In this document: positions 46,829-60,690 of the stretch, in pieces | Layout of the letters: each line of letters opens with the position of its first letter | Position numbering within the stretch: the first letter of the stretch is position 1 | Assembly: GCA_027382625.1 (NCBI GenBank) | Contig: JAJKFJ010023561.1 | Location: 62,001-126,000, forward strand | Reading direction: 5' to 3' | Length of the DNA stretch: 64,000 bases | From: Tetmemena sp. SeJ-2015 | Lineage: Eukaryota; Ciliophora; Spirotrichea; Sporadotrichida; Oxytrichidae | Notes under the pieces: generated by a model | What the model was told of the DNA's origin: nothing | Databases searched by the model: none | Seen by the model: the letters and a program-made list of their open reading frames with translations, nothing else | Position numbers and translations under genes: made by a program

Positions 46829-49295
46829 TCATTTTTTCTCAGAAGCTGCTTTGAAATGATCAATGAATAGATTTTTCTCCGCAGGTGTGATAAACTCTAT
46901 CACGCAGACTTCTAACTCGGGCTTGTTATCCTTCATCAAATAAACTAGTGCTTGAGCAATAAACTTTCCGGGCTTCTGTTCCTTAGGCTCACAAACTCTT
47001 GATACTCCTGGAACGATTTGGCCAGTGAAAAGAGGCTTTGCAAGCACATCTCTGCAAGTAAGATAGAGAGGGCTCTTCTTTCCTTCTGTATCCGCGCTCA
47101 ACTTTTCAATGCTGATGTTGGCTCCTTCAATCTTGCAAGGCACTTTTCCACCAGCACCCTTTGTAGTCTGGAAAGAGTGGATAGGCCTCTAAAACTGCTT
47201 GAGCACATTAGGATCAGCCTTTATCTGCTCTTTTTAGTCAGGTGGAAGCTCCTCATCCTCACTCTCGCCTTCTTTTTCCTCTTCCTGTTGTTTGGCTGCA
47301 GTAGATTAAGGAGCCTTGAATCCCCATTAGTGAGAGGCAATCTACTAAGAGCCACCTCCCCATCTTTGGCCTCCCCAAATATTTTAAGAAGGCTAGGAAA
47401 CAGGTTGAGCAGCTTTTTAGGTGAAAGGATTTGCCAATTTAAAATGAGCATCATACTTTAAAACTTATTTTGAGTTTATGATTTGTTGCTTGAGAAATGA
47501 GGAAGGGGTTTGGTAATTTGGCAAGATCAGCAAGCTTATCTTGATTCTATTGATCACTAGCTTAGTCTTGAGAAGATTTGGGATTCATATCGAAAAGAGA
47601 CTTCCCAGCCCCAAACAAGCTTGAGGTAGATCCTTGAGTTGAAAAAGGGTTTGGTATCCTAGAAAAGTCTGGTTTCACAACCAGTCCTTGAGATTATATA
47701 ACACATTAAATTTATAATTAAATAGTGAGATTACTGCTGTTGTTGGTTCCAAACAAGGGTTCTCTGACTTGAAGAATTGGGCTACTCATCATACAATAAA
47801 TACATAGTACTTAAAAATAAGGACAACTCAGAATTAGAAGTATTTCCTCCCTTTTGCTCTTCAGTGGAAGAAGACTTCAAGTATTTTTTGTTTTCCTCAA
47901 AGTCAAACAAGCTCTTCACTTAGGGAATATTTAATTAAATTAAAAAATCTTAAGGACTCTGCTCGAGAGTTCCAACGTGATTGCTCCTGGTAAGCTGTTT
48001 TTATATTTGAAGGGTTTTAGTGGTATCAATAAGGATCTCTTGAACTGCAGTCAGCTATGAAGCTACTATGTTCTCTCCTGGAGGTTCAAATTAAAAAAAT
48101 TTCTTATCAACAAGGTACAAAAATAGAGGTATTTTAATTATATCTCCTAAAAGTTTCATTTTATATGTAAAAAAAACCTTCACATGCTTTTTTATTTTTC
48201 TAACACAATAAATTATTATTGCGTTTCATTTGGATGTCTTAGTTAAATTAAAAAAATATCCTTTAAAAACCAAATATAAGAGGCAATTGATTTCGAGTTC
48301 TCTTGAGAGTATTTTTAAAGATTTGAGATAAATTTATAAGTGAAAAAGCGAAAATGTTTGTTAATTTAGAGGTCTGTTGCTAACTTAGGAAGAAAGAGGA
48401 AGGAAAGGGTTGAAACCGGAAGTGGACTGGGAGTTTCCTTGGAATGAAAACTGAGAACAAGATTGTGACTCCCCTCCTTCAGCCTAATTGTCCTTTATAG
48501 ATGACTAAGTTTGCTTAACAATGGAATTGTTCATGAGATCTATATAAGTTTATATATTAAATCATTGAATTTATTTTGGTGATCTTTGTTGACAATGAGC
48601 TTCTGCTCACTCTTGAGGTCCACTATAGTTGTCGAAGGAATGGGATTCATAGGCTTGAATTCGACCTTTATTGGCTGAGAAGGATCGTATTTGAAAGTAG
48701 TGGCACCCTTGTAGAAGCTAGTTCCAGAGTTACTCCAAGTCCCTGTAGTCTTGAAATGCTTCATTCTATTAAATATTGACTTATTTATAGTTGAAAGGGT
48801 TAAATGAAGAACCCGTAGGATTCTAAATGCTCTTTTTCTCTTCCTCTTCTACTTCTTTAGGCTTTGAATTGCTTCCCTGAGGAGCTACAACTCTCTAAAG
48901 ATTAATCTACCTCTTTTGTTTCTTTAATTCTTCTTCCTCTTTCAGATCTTCTTCTGATCTCATAGATCGTTCATTCGTAGTAATCTGGTCCCTCAAGGAT
49001 TTAGATTTTGAAGTGCTATCTTGCTGTTGCCCAGTGCTGCTAGAATTCAAAGCAGGAACCATCTAGGGAGTGACAGTTCCGTTAGCGTTTACTCTGAAAG
49101 TGAAGGTTGGGTTGTTAATTGGTTGACCTGCTTGAGGGAGCTTAGTAAGTCCACTTCCTGAGAATTTGAAAGTTCCCACTTTCTCTGAGTCCTAGCTTTG
49201 ATCCTGCTGAGTTTGATTTCGCTATTCTGAGGTTGAGGCTGTCCTCTTTGCTCTGTAGAACCTATAGTAATAGTGATTAAGAAATCAATTGCCAT
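46829..49295 (-). CDS. NUP50-like nucleoporin with RanBP1-like C-terminus
   Basis: Probable nuclear-pore basket or transport protein. After removing a 41-nt IES directly behind the start codon (ATG 49295) the N-terminus reads MAKRTASTSEQRNQTQQDQ...VGTFKFSGSG, resembling NUP50, whose MAKR start binds importin-alpha. Next come a charged region (EEDLKEEEELKKQKRQ), the block YKGATTFKYDPSQPIKVEFKPMNPI (48.7 kb), scattered F/G motifs (FNPF, SLFGAGKSLF near 47.6 kb, NPFTQK) and an acidic linker. The C-terminal 104 residues (CKIEGANISIEKL...PLYLTCRDVLAKPLFTG...AQALVYLMKDNKPELEVCVIEF..AEKNLFIDHFKAA) have the length and pattern of a PH-like RanBP1 domain. It ends at TGA 46829-46831. Frame changes near 48.76, 48.53, 48.0, 47.75 and 47.46 kb mark further introns or IESs. 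The plus frame at 47018-47461 is a shadow. Confidence 0.65.
49252..49292 (-). other. IES, 41 nt, pointer GCA, next to start codon
   Basis: Plus TGC (minus GCA) occurs at 49249-49251 and 49290-49292. Excision turns atg-gca-att... into atg-gca-aag-agg-aca, giving MAKRTAS. The germline form begins MAIDFLI and soon leaves the correct frame. Confidence 0.72.
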
Positions 49296-49888
49296 GATTT
49301 GTTGTTGTTTGTCAATGTAAGTGTGGTATGATCTAATAATATTGATGCTGCATTTTCAAATTTAATGTTCTATTTTAGCAATTATAAAACAAACCATAAT
49401 TAAAAATAGAAGTTTGCAGTTTTTATTTAAAGTTTATGAGCTATTTGTATATTTAAAGAGACTATTAAAATAGATTTTAAATTTAGTTAATATAAATTTC
49501 CTTTCAAGTATAAACTTAATATATAAACTAATCAAACTTATTGATGATTTAATTTTATTTTTTTAATTATCAATCTAAAGTCTAAATCATAAAAAAGAAG
49601 TAAAAATTATAAGAAGTATAAATAAGGCCATCTAAAATAAGTTTTAATATACTGACTTTAAATTACAAATGTAGATTTACTCTTAATTATTAAGATTTAA
49701 CTACTACAATTGAATTCAAACTTTAATGAGTATACTTACTTTCTCTGAGCGATCTGCTCATTTGTCTGGATGTCCCCAATATAAATAAAAATTTAATTAA
49801 GCAATATAATTTTATAAATAAATTATTATAAGAATTAATTAATTTTATCCATAAAATCTATTCTAACATGCAAATCAGATTTACAAGA
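49296..49888. other. AT-rich divergent spacer
   Basis: About 600 bases with very high AT content and no supported reading frame. It lies upstream of the NUP50-like gene and downstream of the small minus-strand gene ending near 49889. No motif defended. Confidence 0.5.
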
Positions 49889-50761
49889 TCAACAAAAATT
49901 TGAGAGATAGAACAATAATTAATAAAAATTTAAACTAAATTAGAATTAAAACGAAATTTTCAGAATATAAAGAATAACTCTATATTTTTGAATTAAATAT
50001 AGTAGGAATTTTAATTAAAAATTCGGTGATTGGTTAAAATAACAAATGGAGAGTTGCAACTTCATTTCAGTTGAAATCGCAGATTCACCCCCTGATCTGT
50101 AGCTTGTTCGATAGCTTATCAAAAATTAATATGAATTTCTTCTTTAATCATCTTCATAGCACTTCTCAGGAGTGAGATATGTCAAGCGCACTCTTCCTCA
50201 TTTTCATTAAAACTTGTGTCGCTTATAACTCTTGACTGAGCGCTCCCACGCAAAAGTTGCAAGGATAAAAAATTCTTAGAATTTCATGCTGAATCGAATG
50301 GTGTAATTATTATTCAAATCTGAGATACTTACCCTCCCTCTCATTTAAACCATTTTAATTTAATACCTAATTTAATTCTCTTTTTTATTAAATTCTCAGC
50401 TATAGTAATTAAACACAATTGTATGCATATTGATCTCATCCTCATCCCTTCTGAGTTTTGCAGGCTAGATCTAATCCAGGATTAATAATTCTATTTATGA
50501 TTTATATAAGGATTTAAGGGTAGGAAGTGGCAGAGTGCTTTTAAGTTGTTGCTGAATCTTGCAGCTCAGCCCCAGGATGGGCAACTTAGGTGATGTTGGC
50601 ACTGGTTGAGTGAGCACTTTGGAATCTTGAACTGCCCTGAACACCAAAATATTAACGAATAAATTTGCTTAGACACTCTAGTTTTGTTGTTGGAACTAGG
50701 AGAAGGACTGATTAGGAGTTACGTATTAACTTGTATTCATGCTTTGGCTGTGTGGGTCCAT
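49889..50761 (-). CDS. Unrecognised small gene
   Basis: Minus-strand frames from ATG 50761 (MDPHSQSMNTSQYVTPNQSFSQFQQQNQ) encode a Gln/Ser-rich N-terminus, then VQDSKVLTQPVPTSPKLPILGLSCKIQQQL and AKLRRDEDEINMHTIVFNYYS. After AT-rich interruptions near 50.4-50.3 kb come YTIRFSMKFQEFF, GSAQSRVISDTSFNENEEEC and VRLTYLTPEKCYEDDQRRNS (50.17 kb). The pieces are in different frames and would need two or three introns or IESs to join. The stop near 49889 is approximate. No domain recognised; the onset of coding-like composition at the ATG and the Gln codons TAA/TAG support a real gene. Confidence 0.45.
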
Positions 50762-51543
50762 GCTGATTGAAAGTCTTCAAATAGAAATCTGATGATGGAG
50801 TGAATGTGAGAAGTTTGCGTAAAGTTAGCGCAAGATTTTTATAAATTTCAATTTAAATTCAAATTTTAATCTTCAATCTCCTATTGCACTTGGCATAAAT
50901 GCATTGCAGATGAGGGTGTTTATAATATGAAATTTAGTTATTGAAAATTGAGGAGCTTTAATATTACATTAATAAAGCTAAGTTAATTTACTCGGCATTA
51001 AAACATATTTGTTTTCACAATAATTATAGCAAGAGTTATTCTAATTAGTAAGAAATCTAATAAAATTAATGAAAAATCAGGATTACATAAAAGCAGTTAA
51101 ATAAATCCAGAACTCACAAAAAGCAATAAAAAATAATTCAAGTAAAATTTAGTTCTGTAATCAACATTTTTTTTCATTTTATGATTAATAGATATTTTTG
51201 TGACTAAGAAACATTAAAAATATCTAGTAAAGAATAATACGAACTTCTTTTTTAAAAAAATTGATATGCCCCCTTAAAATAATGTTTTTAAATCTACTTG
51301 AAAATGAAAACAAATTCGATTTAGAATTTGCTGGATATTACACAGAAAGAAACTATCCCTTCACCTCTCGCTTTAGGAGAAAGTATTACTATATAAAATT
51401 ATACGGCAACTACTGCTGGCAGTACATTCGCTTTATTTTATATCTCAAAATCTGCATATACAACTGCTGTCATTACGGAAACACCATATCATCTTAAGTG
51501 TCACGGCTAAGCTCGATTGAGCCACCTTCAAATCAGCTCATGC
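50762..51543. other. AT-rich spacer with a weak plus-strand frame
   Basis: Mostly non-coding AT-rich DNA. A plus-strand frame at about 51282-51551 (MFLNLLENENKFDLEF..., Tyr-rich) runs into the 3' end of the SRPK gene. It has no recognisable homology and could be chance, an orphan segment or a small gene. I do not call it as a gene. Confidence 0.4.
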
Positions 51544-54450
<2,907 letters not shown>

Positions 54451-54682
54451 AATATTTTTAGGTATTCTCGAGTCTTACATTTAATAGGGAGGAGCTGAAA
54501 TTAAAATACAAATGAAATCGTCATAATTTAGCAAATTATTTACTCTATGCGTTTTCTTATAAAAGCAAAATATATACACAGCAAAATAGGTCAACAAATT
54601 TTCATAAATATTTTCAAAAGCCTTGCAAAATTTTTACAAAGCAAAATTAGTTCTATGATTCATTGTAAAGTTCTATTTTTGT

Positions 54683-57600
54683 TCAAAAGCTAAGATGAAA
54701 TATTTTAAAATTTGGATATGAGTTACTGCTTTAGCTGCTATTCTCATATAAATATGAATTTAAAATTATTTAATTAAACTTATATGAGTAATAATTTATA
54801 AGCTGTAACTTTTCTATACTCTAAGGATTGATCTATATTGGGCTCACTTATTATGGTTGCATCACCGGATTTACTGGCATCGGCATATTTATAGGTTAGC
54901 TATGCTATTAAAAACTCACTTGCTAAATTTGCTGAACAGAGGGAAGGAAACCTTGTGGATTTTAATAGAATCTTTATTAAACCTATGGATTGTAAATTGG
55001 GTTTTACGATCCATTACTAAATTAGTAAGATAAGTTCATTTGCTACTAATTACTTTAAAAAGGAGGCACATTTATCTAGTTAAAGCCAATTTGCTAGGAT
55101 TAAAAATTGCATCTTTATTGCATCGATGAAATGCTTTATTGTGGTTAACTCATTTCACATTTAGTCTGCTGATTAATATGCGGATCTTTTTGAATATCAT
55201 TTTACTCAATAGTAGAAGATTCTTGATTTAATCCTTTCGTTTCAATTTCTTGCTCTTTTTAATCACTTCTTAATTCGGTATCTATTTTGTCTGATTGTTT
55301 AAGAGTATCACTCAGTTAACTTTTGCAAGGAGAGACTTAATTTTAGTTTTATCTCTCACTGGGCCCAAAATTCGGCATTTCTTTCTGTTCGTTTGAAATA
55401 TTTTCATCTGATTTTGGGAGAGGTAATAGGGGTAACCCTTGTTAAGTATTGAACTGATTAAAAAGTGCATTATCATTTTGCTATGGTATCTTCTAAAAAT
55501 CCAGAGCTTACTTTTGGTAAACTTACTCCCTTTGGTGAGTTGAACTTGAATTATTCGCATCTGATAAATTTGAAATGACTCTTTATTGCTAAACTCCTTC
55601 CTGTTGATATAATTAAGCCTGACCTCCCTCTCTTTTACTAGATGCATCATTTTCTGTCATTTATTCAAAGCTTAGTGACTTGGAATTTTATCTCATATCT
55701 TATTCTGAGAAAAAATTTCTAGAAGGATCTTCTTATTACACTTAGTTCACATGCTTTAAAAAGAGAAGGTAACGATCCTACTACTCATTAATAACTCTTT
55801 CCATATCTTGATAAGGTATCCAATTAAAACATAGAAAGTAAGAAAACAAAATTAAATTATCCTCATTCCCTTGAACTAGTGCTCATGAATAAATAGACAG
55901 TGGTCCCCTATCATGCATCCCTTATAGCCATGAAAGTACTTGCAAGGATAGCTCTTTGGTCCTTTATTCTAAAACTTTCTAGGATTACCACCTCCATACT
56001 AATTTTGAAATTGAAGATGAAACTATTGCTGATGAATATTTATTAAGTTTGGAGGAGGTCCATATTAGCTTTAGGAGTGATACTCAGAATGAGCTTAAAA
56101 CTGTTATTAGGGTGGATACTAATGATGATTATTATAGTTCAATCCAGTAGGAGGATTAAAATGAGGTACTGGTTTTATTATTTAAAGTTGTTTTATTGAT
56201 TGCTCTCTTATAGCAGCTACACTTGCCTCTTTTTGTTGTTAAAGTGCAACCTTCTCAGCCTCCTCATTTTAAATTCTCTAAAGTCTGCTATCTTCAAGAG
56301 TCTTTTTAAACTAAGTGATCTTTTCTTATACGATTTCATAGTCTGGCCTTGACCTTAGCATTTTCAAATCGATTTAGGCTATTAAACTTAGCATTAGGTC
56401 CTCTTTCCCTGAATATTAATCATTGGTGATTATTATTTTGACTTGTTGATAAATTTAGTACTGATCATGCTGCTGTCTATAAGTATAGATCAAACTTATA
56501 AGCCAATATTTACCTATATAAGAGTTCAAGATCTACTGGTTAAATCTATAGATGGTGATCCTTCCAGTTTAGAGTTTAAGTTTACTCAAAATGGGGCTCA
56601 GAAGGTTAGTATGGAAGATACATCCTAGACTTAACTTTCTGCTCTCTAATGATCTAGGTATAATACTCATCGAGTTGAGCAACAGTTTGAGTATGCTCAA
56701 TTTTTACTGCTCGAAGATGCTTTTTTGGATTAAAAGTAGGTTAAGGTGGGGCTGGCTTTTATTTTAAGGCTTTTATAGTACTACTTAAAATCTGTGAGTG
56801 CTAAAGTTGATTAGAACTGGGCTATTATGTTGCCATTGATGGAGAATTTAAAAGAGCTTCTGATTAACCATGGCTTTAAGCTGTAATAATTTTAGTAGGG
56901 TTAACTCTCTGATATATTTCATTAGAAGTTGGAATAGAGTACGGGTAAGGATTGTGATATAACAAAGCCGAAGAGTTTTAGTTCACTTTTGGCTAAGGAG
57001 GAGGATAATGTTTCATATAGAATGAGTAAGTAGGGTCACTCTAAAACCCATTTGTTCTCCTGTATCCCATACTTACGGGTGGTGTTTCTTTTTGCACAAG
57101 TCCATTATCTTACTAAGTATTTTATCTCAAAGGTGATCTACTTCAGCTTCTTTATACTCTGTTCATTTACGTATTTTAGCTCAATATTTCTTAGCATGAA
57201 GGATTTGTAGATGCCTCCAATTGCTTAATTTTTAGCATCTTCTACTTATAGTATTCTTTCCACTTGTTATAAAGTCCATTCATGTCTACCTTAAGTAACT
57301 AATCCTCATCAGATTAGACTATAAACCCTAATTCGGCCTTTCTCAAGAAATTATGGATGTTGCTCTCTTTTAAATGAGAGAGTTTGAGCTTTAAAGTATT
57401 TAGTAGAGTTAGTAATTTCTTTAAAATTAATTTATTCCATTAATTTTAACTACTTTAGAAAAACTTTACAGCAACTTTCAAAAATCCATGGTCAATGATA
57501 ACTTAAGCTGGTTAGTTTTCGGCTATTTAGGCCTCGATCTAGTACACATATTCTATCCAAGGATCTCCATATGTCTAATGACTTGTAGTCAATTGATTTT

Positions 57601-58153
57601 CAGAATTTTTAGATTCATCGTTTAGAATCTATTGCAGAAGCACTTCGATGGATACCAAAGTCTCTTATTTGCATTAAGATATTTACTTTTACTCTTATCC
57701 ATAAGTTTACTATACTGATGATTAAGCTTCAAAAGCAGCTATTTCTTTCATTGCAGTAATATCAGAGAAATCTTCTTATAAATCACTGGAGTTTAGCTAA
57801 TGAAGAGAAGCCTCCATTATTTGAAGAGATTTTTAAGCCTCTTCTATGATTTGAAAGGGGATTTAAATTTCTGAATCTTAGTTCATTACTTCTTAATCTT
57901 GTTCTTACAAAATAGGGATATCTGATCCTTCTTAATCGATAATCATGTTTTAAGTCTCAGTATCTTCTATATCTGTATCCATATCTTCATTTTGAGCATT
58001 TTAATTACTTTCCCTTCTTTCTTTTATTTTTTCAAGAGATACATTGTTATTAACTTATTCATGCAACGCTTCTATTTCAGATTTGTGCTCCTTCTCATTA
58101 TCAATAATAATTTGCTGATCTTTTTCATTTGAGCAATTCGTATTAGCCAGCAT
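54683..58153 (-). CDS. CCCH zinc-finger protein
   Basis: It starts at ATG 58153 (MLANTNCSNEKDQQIIIDNEKE), with an acidic, Gln-rich N-terminal region, then QTYGDPWIEYVYQIEAQIAENQ...IIDHGFLKVAVK (57.5 kb). A block at 57.35-57.15 kb (NIHNFLRKAELGFIVQ..) follows, then Pro/Gln-rich sequence (PPPQPKVNQNSS, PAPPQPTFNPKKHLRAVKIEHTQTVAQLDEYY), a charged helix (RPDYEIVQEKITQFKKTLEDSRLQRI) and Asn/Gln-rich NPPTGLNYNN. One zinc finger lies near 55.9 kb: CKYFHGYKGCMIGDHCLFIH (C-x8-C-x5-C-x3-H). A long Gln/Asn/Pro-rich tail extends to TGA near 54683. CCCH fingers usually bind RNA; one finger at the end of a disordered protein recalls PNUTS-like nuclear proteins, but that is weak. Frame changes near 57.45, 57.1, 56.45 and 55.85 kb are probable introns or IESs. 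Confidence 0.6.
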
Positions 58154-58314
58154 TTGTATCTTAAAGTACTTTAGCAGTAGTCTTTTAAAGAAATTTTGAA
58201 TAAGAAACTCGGACTAAGAGTAATGGGTGTGTAAATTTAAGATTTAAATGCGCTAATTATATTCTAAACTCTGAAACTAAATTGACTAACTTCTAGCAAA
58301 GACCATCACCTGAA

Positions 58315-58788
58315 ATGCCAAGAAATTTTAAACTTGGGCTTCTTGGTCTCAACTTATATCATGACAAGAGTGCTGATTTCTCAAATGAGGATAAAAAGAA
58401 TAATATTTTGACTATTTACAGAAGGAATAATTTTTAATTTGAGTTTAATTAAAGTTTAAGTTGCTTTCAGGAATAAAATTAAAAGCTGCTGAAATTAAAT
58501 CTCTACCTGCAAAGAATCTTATGTGCTCATTCTCAAATAATCTATAACTCAGGGATGATTAGAAACTAAGTTGGATAGAAGTCGCAAGGTTAGAATGAAA
58601 GATAGGATTTATAAGTATCGAATTTTACCTTTCAAGCCAATAAAGACGTCTCTTTTCTAAATAAAAAATAAAACCTGACTTCTTTGTTGCTTAAATAATT
58701 TAATAATACAAATTTATTTGTAAATTATGTTGATAAATAAATTTTTAATTCAAAATCATTTAATTTATAATTTTTCTTGTTTTGTTGA
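58315..58788 (+). CDS. Small frame of unknown function, possibly an isolated coding segment
   Basis: Open from ATG 58315 (MPRNFKLGLLGLNLYHDKSADF) to TGA 58786-58788 with many Gln codons TAA/TAG, about 157 residues. The first part looks coding (charged and hydrophobic residues alternate); the end becomes Asn/Phe/Leu-rich and AT-rich, so the real coding part may stop near 58.65 kb. The frame is also open before the ATG (NFQQRPSPE). It resembles no domain I know. It may be a small gene, or a germline segment belonging to a gene whose other parts lie elsewhere. Confidence 0.35.
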
Positions 58789-59225
58789 ACTATTTAAATT
58801 TGAATTATATAATTTCTTTCAATTTAATATAAATTCAATCATAATTAATCACATTCAATCCCTTTCCAAATCACTTTTCAATTGATTTTGTTTGTCATTT
58901 CTTGCAATTTTAAACTTCTGTAACTCACAAAAAATAAATATATATATATGATGCTAATTTTTAGACTTAATTCAGCGAGAATTTTATATTGAAATTTAAT
59001 ATGCGCTTAAGATTATTTTTTAAATTTACCTTAAGAGCATATATAAGCGATATATTAAGAACTATTATCAGAGATTATTAATATCGCCTGGTATTATTTA
59101 AAAAGATTCGCGAGACTCAAAGATATTATTTTCAGTTTTTATATTTTAGTGACTAAAATCTATGAATTTGATTATGTGCTCTAGTATTTTATGAACTTGA
59201 AAAGGCTGTTAATAAATTAAATTTA
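58789..59225. other. AT-rich spacer
   Basis: About 440 bases of very AT-rich DNA with a short TATATATATA run near 58940. No frame supported; presumed promoter region of the next plus-strand gene. Confidence 0.5.
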
Positions 59226-60537
59226 ATGTCAACAACGAGGGAAGCAGTTGCAGCAAACAAAGGCAATTACTATAAATTCAAATTTACACCCACTAAAATT
59301 AGCAAACTTAGGAATTTCTCTATGATAAATGCCGTAGCAGCAGTCCTGTTGATGCTTGCCCTCATAACTAATCAAGGACTTTGCTAATAGAGTAAATCAC
59401 TATTTAAATTAAAATTAATCACTTCAAATAGAAAAATTAGAAAAATAAGTTAAAGAGAAATAGAATTTAAAGGCTACATCAGCCTCGAATGTCGCGCAGT
59501 CCTTTTTTGAAGCAACAGAGGGCTCACTGTCTCAACTTCTAGAAGAAATATTAATAATAATTTATAATTGTAAAAGTTATCAATCAAGTAAATAGTATGG
59601 GGAGATGTGATTGATTGCTACGAGTACTTAAAAGTTCTGGGCTATCATTTCGAGTAAGGTCTTTACAGTATCCCTAAATCAACTTACGATGCTCATAATT
59701 AAAATTTGTTATGAAGCTCAACTGAACTTCATGCTCATCGCTCATGAAGGTCCAGCAGTATTTTCTGAGTGCTGGGAAATCTACAACGATACAATGCAGA
59801 TCTACAACATGTTTAACGTGGATACTTTTAGTTGGCTTGATTTTGCTTACGATATTTTTAAACACTTTGCTATATTTTGTATCGACACTGGCTTGAATGT
59901 GTTTTGGAATTATGCGGACATAGCTGTGGAATTAGGAGACATGAATGATGCAATAAAGAGCAAAGACTACTATCGATTTGGTGCTAATATTGGCAAGATA
60001 GCCTCAGATGTATAAAAAACCAATTTAAGGTATGGGAACATAATTAATGTATTTGTTAAGAATCCCACAGAGTATGCCTGGAATATCCGCAACTCTGACG
60101 TTATGTAGCAGATCGGCTATCCTACAGAGTTAATATCACTTATTATACCTGAAAGTGCAACTTCTCTTTTATCTCGACTTTCGGATAAGATAACCATTCA
60201 TTTTTTAAACAATTAAGTTTCTTTAATCAATAAGATTGGCAAAACCTAAAAGAGGTCAGCTAAAATTAAATAAGAATCGATTAGTCTAAGCGATTAAAAG
60301 TCAGATTCTCAAGAAGGAGATAAATTAGAGGCAGCTTTTTCAAGCTTAGCTGCTAGTCTCGAGCGCCTTAAATAGAAGAATTCAATCCATAACGCAGTAG
60401 ATGAACTTAATACTCTAGGAAATATAAATGAACAAACGAGTTCGCTAAGAGATCAAAAGAAAAAGGGAGATAAGGGATTTTCATCATCATCAGCTTAGAT
60501 CAGAAAATTAGTAACTAGGCTTAATAGAAATGACTGA
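59226..60537 (+). CDS. Secreted or lumenal protein with signal peptide, unknown family
   Basis: ATG 59226 (MSTTREAVAANKGNYYKFKFTP) or the internal ATG at 59322 precedes a hydrophobic signal-like segment, MINAVAAVLLMLALITNQGLC (59322-59385). The mature part includes VAQSFFEATEGSLSQLLEEI (59490-59550), then after a frame change FTVSLNQLTMLIAHEGPAVFSECWEIYNDTMQIYNMFNVDTFSWLDFAYDIFKHFAIFCIDTGLNVFWNYADIAVELGDMNDAIKSKDYYRFGANIGKIASDV (59660-60010). The ending, with an amphipathic repeat and GxxIGKIASDV, is like a group of Cys-containing secreted proteins common in ciliates, as I recall it. A long Lys/Ser/Gln-rich tail follows to TGA 60535-60537. Introns or IESs lie at 59385-59465 and 59545-59620. 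A 42-nt in-frame stretch between two ATGCTCAT repeats (59689-59696, 59731-59738) may be an IES. Confidence 0.55.
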
Positions 60538-60690
60538 GGAAGTTATTTCAAAATTTAACTTTGTATATCTGTTCTTTGACCAAGTTTAAATTTGATTTTC
60601 AATTTGAAACAACAGATTAAAAAAATGCAAAATTGAGTGGGAAAGCATATGATAAAGTCTATATCTAAGTATTTCTTGACCTCATTATTG

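Noticed and set aside
47018..47461. Plus-strand ORF of 147 codons
   Set aside because: Antisense to the acidic linker and RanBP1-like end of the NUP50-like gene; hydrophobic Leu/Ser/Arg composition typical of a shadow frame.
54830..56215. Long plus-strand frame of about 460 codons interrupted by two TGA, suggesting TGA readthrough or a transposon gene
   Set aside because: The opposite strand gives a better protein: a CCCH zinc finger, Gln/Asn-rich tails and an in-frame ATG. The plus frame is an antisense shadow made possible because only TGA is a stop.
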